NCBI GenBank assembly: GCA_028767165.1 | Contig: JARACJ010000001.1 | Coordinates: 310,001-374,000 of the forward strand | Reading direction: 5' to 3' | DNA: 64,000 nt | DNA from: Proteobacteria bacterium DTSAM18 | GTDB lineage: Bacteria; Myxococcota_A; UBA796; GCA-2862545 | Shown here: positions 56,594-64,000 of the stretch, in pieces | How positions within the stretch are numbered: the first letter of the stretch is position 1 | Layout of the letters: each line of letters opens with the position of its first letter | The notes under the pieces: model-generated | The model's input: only the letters and a program-made list of their open reading frames with translations | Database searches by the model: none | Told to the model about the DNA's origin: nothing | Made by a program: the position numbers and the translations under genes

Positions 56594-58405
56594 ATGCGTT
56601 CTCACGCTCTTGTCGGAGCACTCGGCCTTGCGCTGTGTTCCACCCAAGCCTTCGCCGCCAGTGTGCGGGCGTCCAGCGAGCTCACCGCAGAGGACGGCAC
56701 CAAGCACAAGGCCTCCATGGCCTTCGACGGAAAGCTCACCACCGGCTGGGCCGAGGATGAGATGGGTCCTGGAGAGGGCACGTGGATCGAGCTCAAGCTC
56801 GACCGCCCCACCCAGGTCTCCTCCGTCTCCATCTGGCCTGGCGATCTCCGCAAGGGCAAGCGCTCCCTGCGGGAGCACGCGCGGCCCCACACGGTCACCA
56901 TTACGCTCGACGTGGGCGAAGAGGAGCCCGTCACGGTGCAGGCCCGCGTGCGCGACGGCGCCACCCAGGGCCCTGCCCGCATCGACGTCCCCATCGAGGG
57001 ACTGGCCCGCTCCGTGCGCATCACCGTGGATCAGGCCTATTCGGGCTACATCCGCAACGACCTCTTCCTGTCCGAGGTCGCGGTCAACTTCGCCTCCGGT
57101 GAGCGCCACGGTGGTCTGGACAAGCTCGACACCTGGCTGGCCTCCGACGCCGGCGTCAAGGCTGCCGAAGCGCAGCGCACCGAGGCGATCGCACGGTTCG
57201 ACGCCGTGGACCAGTCCGAGTTCGGCGATCGCGAAGCGCTCGACGACCTGATGGGCTGGGTGGTCGATGGTGCGCCCTACCTGCGCGAGCGGGCAGAGCG
57301 CGAGGTGCCCTACGGCTTCCGCATGCAGGCCGTGCCCCCTGACGACACGAGCGTGCAGGCCCTGCTCAAGCTGAAGGATCCGGTCGCGGCTCCCTCGCTC
57401 CTCCTCGCGGCCCTCCGGCTCACCGGAAGCGAGTCCCGCAAGCTCGAGCGGAGCGTGAGCTACCTCGAGGCCTACGCCCTCGTGAAGGGTGGTGGTCGTC
57501 GCAGCGTGCCCCTGTGGGGCGATCCGGGCTTCGAGAAGGGCGCACTGCAGTCCTTCGGCGAGCCCCTGAACCTCGGCATCGGCCAGTACGGCGATGTCTA
57601 CGTCGCCGACGTCGCCAACAACCGCGTGCAGGTGTTCGACACCCAGGGCGTCGTCCGGTCCGTGTGGGGCGAGGGCGCCCCGGTGATCACCGACGAGTTC
57701 TTCGGCAAGAACCGCGCACACTACGTGGCGGGCGCCAAGCCGAGCTCCGCCGACGTCGGCTTCACCCAGCCCGTCGATCTCGTCGTCCGCGAAGACAAGG
57801 ACGACGACTCTGTCTTCGTGCTCGACGCAGCTGGCATGGTCCGCGTGTTCGAGGGCAGCGGCAACTTCGTCCGCTCCTGGAAGGTCGACTTCGACGCACC
57901 CCTCACCCCCGGCATGGGCGGCGAGGGCCACCTCGTGCTCACCAAGGGCAAGGTCGTGGTCGTCTGGGGCGACGAGGGCTTCGTGTACAACGAGGAGGGC
58001 GACGAGCTCGGCCGCTTCGAGATCGAGGAGGGCGCGCCCCACGACGTCCTGCCCATGAAGAACGGCAAGCTGCTCCTGGCCTTCCGCGCCAGCGCGGCGT
58101 CCTACACCCTCGACGGCTTCCGCCACGCCACCTACCTCGAGGACTCCCTGCCCATGGGCTACGAGGCGTGGACCATGGCCTACGACGAGAAGGGCAAGCT
58201 GTGGGTGGTCACCGACAACGGTTGGGCCATCAAGTACAAGCGCCCCGGCGTGGTCGACTACCAGGTGCGGTTCTCGGACGCCTCCGTGAACGCGCCGTCC
58301 ATCGCCGTGCGCGAGGACTTCCTCTTCGTGTCCGCGGGCGACAAGCTCACGCTCATCGATGCCCTCGAGAAGCGCGACGAGGCGGAGGAGGCCGCAGCCG
58401 AGTGA
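56594..58405 (+). CDS. Secreted F5/8 type C plus NHL-repeat protein
   Basis: A 603-residue secreted protein with signal peptide MRSHALVGALGLALCSTQAFA. An N-terminal segment (ASMAFDGKLTTGWAEDE, then WIELKLDRPTQVSSVSIWP) matches the F5/8 type C (discoidin-like) carbohydrate-binding fold. From about residue 320 on, repeats such as LGIGQYGDVYVADVANNRVQ, PVDLVVREDKDDDSVFVLDA match NHL beta-propeller blades. A glycan- or protein-binding role outside the inner membrane is plausible; the target is unknown. Confidence 0.8.
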   Translation: MRSHALVGALGLALCSTQAFAASVRASSELTAEDGTKHKASMAFDGKLTTGWAEDEMGPGEGTWIELKLDRPTQVSSVSIWPGDLRKGKRSLREHARPHTVTITLDVGEEEPVTVQARVRDGATQGPARIDVPIEGLARSVRITVDQAYSGYIRNDLFLSEVAVNFASGERHGGLDKLDTWLASDAGVKAAEAQRTEAIARFDAVDQSEFGDREALDDLMGWVVDGAPYLRERAEREVPYGFRMQAVPPDDTSVQALLKLKDPVAAPSLLLAALRLTGSESRKLERSVSYLEAYALVKGGGRRSVPLWGDPGFEKGALQSFGEPLNLGIGQYGDVYVADVANNRVQVFDTQGVVRSVWGEGAPVITDEFFGKNRAHYVAGAKPSSADVGFTQPVDLVVREDKDDDSVFVLDAAGMVRVFEGSGNFVRSWKVDFDAPLTPGMGGEGHLVLTKGKVVVVWGDEGFVYNEEGDELGRFEIEEGAPHDVLPMKNGKLLLAFRASAASYTLDGFRHATYLEDSLPMGYEAWTMAYDEKGKLWVVTDNGWAIKYKRPGVVDYQVRFSDASVNAPSIAVREDFLFVSAGDKLTLIDALEKRDEAEEAAAE

Positions 58406-58429
58406 TCGGCTGAGGTCCCACCACGGACA

Positions 58430-58461
58430 AGGCCCGCAGCGTCTGCACGCTGCGGGCCTTC
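58430..58461. terminator. Bidirectional hairpin between the NHL gene and maeB
   Basis: A perfect 14-bp stem AAGGCCCGCAGCGT with ACGCTGCGGGCCTT, CTGC loop, between convergent genes. Plus-strand tail CTTCGTGCTCGGG. Confidence 0.82.
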
Positions 58462-58482
58462 TTCGTGCTCGGGCTCGAGGAC

Positions 58483-60765
<2,283 letters not shown>

Positions 60766-60819
60766 TGGACCTCCGTGTTGTGGGCAATGGCCTAACCCGT
60801 CCGGTCAGGTTAGCCGTAG

Positions 60820-61259
<440 letters not shown>

Positions 61260-61262
<3 letters not shown>

Positions 61263-61290
61263 CCCACCTGCAAAGGTGGGCGGCGTTTTT
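61260..61290 (+). terminator. Intrinsic terminator of rnpB
   Basis: A 9-bp stem CCGCCCACC with GGTGGGCGG and loop TGCAAA is followed by CGTTTTTC. This is the one hairpin in the window with a true T-run. Confidence 0.88.
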
Positions 61291-61314
61291 CTTGGACCAG
61301 GCGAGTGTGTGCGA

Positions 61315-62025
61315 TCAGGCGGGTGCCTGGAGCTGGGTCGGCAGGAACAGCCAGCGGCCGCAGTGGGGGCAGGACTCGACGTGGCCGCTCTGCAGGCTGC
61401 CCTTGGTGGCCATGGGCACGGTGCCGGTGCAGGCCGAGCAGGCGCGCTCCTGGACCAGTGCGGTGGTGGTGCCGAGCTTGTCCTTCAGGCGGTCGTAGCG
61501 GGCGCGGATGTCGCGGGGGAGACCCTCGACGAGGGTGGGCTGTTCGTCGGTGAGCTCGCGGATGGCCTGCTGCTCCCGCTGGACCCTGGGGCCGAGGGGC
61601 GCGCCCTCGATGGCCTGGGCCTTGCGGGCCTCGTCGAGGGCCTCCTGGAGGGCCGGCAGGGCCTCCGAGAGGGCTTCCTGATGCTCCATCGCCTCGAGCT
61701 GGGCGGACTCCACCTCCTCGAGCTGCTCGGCGTAGGAGGCGAGCTGGTGCTCGCCGGCCGCGGCGTCGGTGAGGCCCTGGTTCAGGGCGTGCTCGGTGGA
61801 GGCGATGCGGCGCTGGAGGGTGTCTGCCTTGTCGGACAGCTCGGCCTCTCGGCGGGCGGCCTCCCGCTGCGCGGCGCCGTTGTCCGAGATGGCCTGTGCG
61901 CACTTGTCGACGTTGCGCTGGAGTCGATCCACCTGCCTGCGGAGCTTGTGCAGCGCTTCGCGGTGGTGGGACAGGACGGCTTCCGACCGTGCGATCGGGA
62001 GGAGGGCGGCGAAGACGGTGTCCAA
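61315..62025 (-). CDS. Coiled-coil zinc-ribbon protein (COG1579-like)
   Basis: A 236-residue cytosolic protein: a long N-terminal coiled coil (about residues 15-175, rich in heptads such as LRRQVDRLQRNVDK and RIASTEHALNQGL) followed by a C4 zinc ribbon with ACSAC and SCPHCGRWL. This is the layout of COG1579, a widely kept putative nucleic-acid-binding family with no proven role. The terminal ribbon is complete. It is divergent from the CAT tRNA. Confidence 0.85.
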   Translation of the reverse strand: MDTVFAALLPIARSEAVLSHHREALHKLRRQVDRLQRNVDKCAQAISDNGAAQREAARREAELSDKADTLQRRIASTEHALNQGLTDAAAGEHQLASYAEQLEEVESAQLEAMEHQEALSEALPALQEALDEARKAQAIEGAPLGPRVQREQQAIRELTDEQPTLVEGLPRDIRARYDRLKDKLGTTTALVQERACSACTGTVPMATKGSLQSGHVESCPHCGRWLFLPTQLQAPA

Positions 62026-62080
62026 CGGGTACTCCGTGGGTGGTGTCGGGGAACGGTATTCGTTAGCATACCCGCCGTGC

Positions 62081-62154
62081 GGGCCTATAGCTCAGTTGGT
62101 CAGAGCACCCGGCTCATACCCGGAGTGTCGCAGGTTCAAGTCCTGCTGGGCCCA
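62081..62154 (+). tRNA. tRNA with anticodon CAT (Met, or Ile2)
   Basis: A cloverleaf folds: acceptor GGGCCTA with TGGGCCC, D arm GCTC/GAGC, anticodon loop CTCATAC, T arm GCAGG/CCTGC. The anticodon is CAT. The GGGCCTATAGCTCAG start resembles isoleucine tRNAs, which leaves tRNA-Ile2 (lysidine-modified) as an alternative to elongator Met. The stem has a C-A mismatch at its first pair, and CCA is not encoded. Confidence 0.9.
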
Positions 62155-62634
62155 TCGAAGATACGACCGGCCTCGGACGCCTGGGGTCGGTCGGTTCTTC
62201 GTTGCGCCTCGGTCGTGACCATGAGGTCACTTCCCTCGTTGCGCCTCGCCCCGACCGGCCCCAGACGCCCGATGCCTGCGGCTGCCGGCTGAAGTGGTGC
62301 TCTGGGATTGCCTTCGCTTTTTTTGGGCGGTGCTTTTGGTGGTGTTGGGGCGGGGCTGGGGGGGCCTGGTTGCGCCGCTCCTCGTCCCGGACCGCCCCAG
62401 ACGCCCGATGCCTGCGGCTGCCGGCTGAAGTGGTGCTCTGGGATTGCCTTCGCGTTTTTTGGGCGGTGCTTTCGGTGGTGTTGGGGCGGGGCTGTGGGGG
62501 CCTGGTTGTGCCGTTCCTCGTCCCGGACCGGCCCCAGACGCCCGATCCCTGCGGCTGCCGGGGGCGTGGCGTGGCGGGGTGCTCGTCGCTGCGCTCCTCG
62601 TGTCGCACGCACCCTGTGGCGCCGGCGGGCGGGG
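62155..62634. other. Tandem-repeat block behind the CAT tRNA
   Basis: About 480 bases with no supported gene. It contains a third copy of the hairpin-bearing element (62194-62317) and its 3' part repeated with a period of about 136 bases: the start of the unit ACGCCCGATG falls at 62265, 62401 and 62538 (the last diverging to ACGCCCGATC). Each unit carries GGCTGAAGTGGTGCTCTGGG up to a T-rich run and a GGTGTTGGGGCGGGGC segment. Open frames across it are repeat translations. Confidence 0.78.
62194..62317 (+). repeat. Hairpin-bearing dispersed element, copy 3
   Basis: Matches copies at 25771 and 26401: GTTCTTCGTTGCGCC, a hairpin GTGACC-ATGA-GGTCAC (62215-62230), then CCCTCGTTGCGCCTCGCC and GGCTGAAGTG with GCTCTGGGATTGCCTTCGC. 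The hairpin is shorter (6 bp), again with different but paired bases. Confidence 0.8.
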
Positions 62635-63240
62635 CTACCTGCTGGTGCCGTACAGGTCGTTCAGGGCGTCGGCGATGGTCTGGAGGGCGTCGGAGGGCTC
62701 GAGGATGGCCATCTCGGTGCCGGAGCGGACCTGGGCGCTGACGGCGCCGCACCAATCGGCGGTGGCGTCGAGGGCGCCGAGGCCGTCTTCGCAGATGGCC
62801 AGGATGTCGTCGGGGAGGGCGGCCGGCCACACGCGGGAGCCGTCCGGGGTGGGGGCGAAGAGCAGGCGCTCGTGCAGGGCCTGTTGGACCGCCAGGGCGT
62901 CCGCCGGGGTCATCGTGTTGACGATGGACGGGTCTGCCGGGCTGTCGCAGTGACCGGTGCGCTGGAACAGGTCACCCAGCTCGGCGTCGGCGCACAGGCC
63001 CAGGCGCTCGCCCTCGCCGTCGGCCCGGGGGATGAGGGCCGCCGTGCCGGTCTGGCGGTCGGCGAAGACGCGGTAGTACTCGCGGTCGAGCACGCCGTCG
63101 CAGTGGGGCAGGTACTGGGCGCCCATGGGGCTGTGGTAGCCCACGCGCCCGCCGTTCGTGAGCGGCCTGCAGTCACCGGTGGGGTTGTCGACCCCGGCGC
63201 AGGCGACGAGGGAGAGGCACAGCAGCAGGCGAAGGTCCAT
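62635..63240 (-). CDS. Putative lipoprotein, unknown function
   Basis: A 201-residue exported protein, ATG at 63240. Signal MDLRLLLCLSLVACAG ends at a lipobox (VACAG type). The body has six cysteines (in DCRPL, HCDG, LCADA, GHCDS, ICEDG and WCGAV), plausible disulfides, and no recognised domain. It follows the partial MYXO-CTERM-like gene on the same strand. Confidence 0.68.
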   Translation of the reverse strand: MDLRLLLCLSLVACAGVDNPTGDCRPLTNGGRVGYHSPMGAQYLPHCDGVLDREYYRVFADRQTGTAALIPRADGEGERLGLCADAELGDLFQRTGHCDSPADPSIVNTMTPADALAVQQALHERLLFAPTPDGSRVWPAALPDDILAICEDGLGALDATADWCGAVSAQVRSGTEMAILEPSDALQTIADALNDLYGTSR

Positions 63241-63333
63241 GTCGGGCTCCGGTAGGGCGGATGGTGTGGGGACGACGATGGCATGTCGGCGCGGGGACAT
63301 GCCAGTCCTGGCACGAGACAGGCGAGGCGGCCA

Positions 63334-64000
63334 TCAGGGCTGTGGGCTCGTCCTGTCCCCGCGGCGTGGAGTGCTCCGGCGGGCCAGGCCGAGGAGCGGG
63401 GTCAACAGCAGGAGCCAGGCGCTCGGGGCGGCCGGTGCGGACTGGCAGTGCATGGTGACGGGCCGCTGGTGCCGGATGTCCCGCGGTCCGAGGAGGACCG
63501 GCTCCGAGGCGTTGCCGGCCTGGTCGATGGCGCGAACGGAGAGCCACATGTCGGCGGGCGACAGCGTCTTCATCAGGCCGTCGAACGAGCAGCCGCCGCC
63601 GAACCAGTCCTGCCGGGCGAGGAACGCAGAGCGGAGCTCGGACGCCTCGAGGGTCTCGTCGGGGAAGACCTGCACCTCGAACCACACGGGCTCGTCGGCG
63701 CGGCCGTCCAGCATCCTCAGGCCGCCCGGTTGCGCGTAGTGATCGTCGGCAGAGTAGCGCCAGGCCATGGTCAGGTGGGTGATGTCCGGAGCCGTCTCGT
63801 CCATGGTGTCGGCGACGGTGAACCGTTGGACCTCGTCCTCCGGCTCGTCCACTGCGGCGCTCCAGCGCACCACGTATTCGCCAGGGACCAGGAGGTCGTC
63901 GGGTACGAAGGACATGACGCCGTACCCGCCCTGCCCGGCGTAGCCCCAGGTGCCCTCGGTGACGCCGTCAGGCCCCTCGACGACCAGCGGCCAGAATTCG
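63334..64000 (-). CDS. Secreted protein with C-terminal MYXO-CTERM-like anchor, 5' partial
   Basis: The frame is open from the right window edge to a stop at 63334 (222 codons visible), so the N-terminus is missing. The last visible internal ATG is at 63915 but upstream codons (VEGPDGVTEGTWGYAGQGGY) are coherent. The end (SAPAAPSAWLLLLTPLLGLARR) gives a hydrophobic segment followed by arginines, like MYXO-CTERM or PEP-CTERM sorting tails. The part before it resembles an Ig-like or calcium-binding domain with a cysteine pair. Function unknown. Confidence 0.75.
   Translation of the reverse strand, partial: EFWPLVVEGPDGVTEGTWGYAGQGGYGVMSFVPDDLLVPGEYVVRWSAAVDEPEDEVQRFTVADTMDETAPDITHLTMAWRYSADDHYAQPGGLRMLDGRADEPVWFEVQVFPDETLEASELRSAFLARQDWFGGGCSFDGLMKTLSPADMWLSVRAIDQAGNASEPVLLGPRDIRHQRPVTMHCQSAPAAPSAWLLLLTPLLGLARRSTPRRGDRTSPQP

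Overview
The window is a GC-rich, gene-dense bacterial chromosome segment with no plasmid, prophage or CRISPR signature. Many predicted lipoproteins, secreted proteins with Asp/Thr-rich tails, a C-terminal membrane anchor with trailing arginines of MYXO-CTERM type, a type I polyketide synthase and many TTG/GTG starts behind strong Shine-Dalgarno sequences suggest a Myxococcota-like (delta-proteobacterial) genome. This assignment is inferred from gene style only; no marker gene fixes it.

Layout. 1-12.9 kb: housekeeping genes lon (cut by the window edge), mtnA, a metallophosphoesterase, engB, rlmE, pepA, a kinase-like protein with a degenerate catalytic loop, a lipoprotein with an alpha/beta-hydrolase-like fold, miaB and a CPBP membrane protease. 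13-15.6 kb: a repeat-filled gap, then an ABC permease/ATPase pair. 15.7-18.6 kb: a secreted zinc metalloprotease, a partner protein whose signal-peptide frame depends on a CTGG tetranucleotide repeat, and a lipoprotein; this block is visibly less GC-rich than its surroundings. 18.7-25.4 kb: a heterodimeric ABC exporter, a CoA-binding protein and phosphoenolpyruvate carboxylase, all on the minus strand. 25.4-26.6 kb: a gene-free block of dispersed repeats. 26.6-30.3 kb: a small membrane protein, a degenerate prenyl-synthase-like protein, a lipase-like hydrolase and an alternative sigma factor.

30.4-33.7 kb holds a three-gene overlapping operon of a class III aminotransferase, a LuxE-like acyl-protein synthetase and a LuxC-like acyl reductase, which together could turn a carboxylic acid into an aldehyde and then an amine. 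Next are a copper-type P-ATPase, an outer-membrane barrel that appears to start at CTG, mpl and hslO. 39.4-42.3 kb is an overlapping operon of a lipoprotein, a ComEC-like metallo-beta-lactamase protein, a DUF3006 protein and a double-HhH ComEA-like protein.

The most striking locus is 42.7-50.8 kb: a fatty acyl-AMP ligase followed by a 2100-residue synthase with the order KS-AT-ACP-KR-DH and a C-terminal pyridoxal-phosphate alpha-oxoamine synthase. It is predicted to extend an activated fatty acid and release it by decarboxylative condensation with an amino acid, giving a sphingoid-like amino ketone.

From 51 kb onward are tRNA-Arg(CCT), several lipoproteins and secreted proteins, a SUMF1-fold protein, thymidine kinase, a malic enzyme with a phosphotransacetylase-like domain, RNase P RNA, a zinc-ribbon coiled-coil protein, a CAT-anticodon tRNA and a tandem-repeat block. 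Several repeat families recur in the intergenic spaces, including one whose internal hairpin keeps its shape while its bases change.
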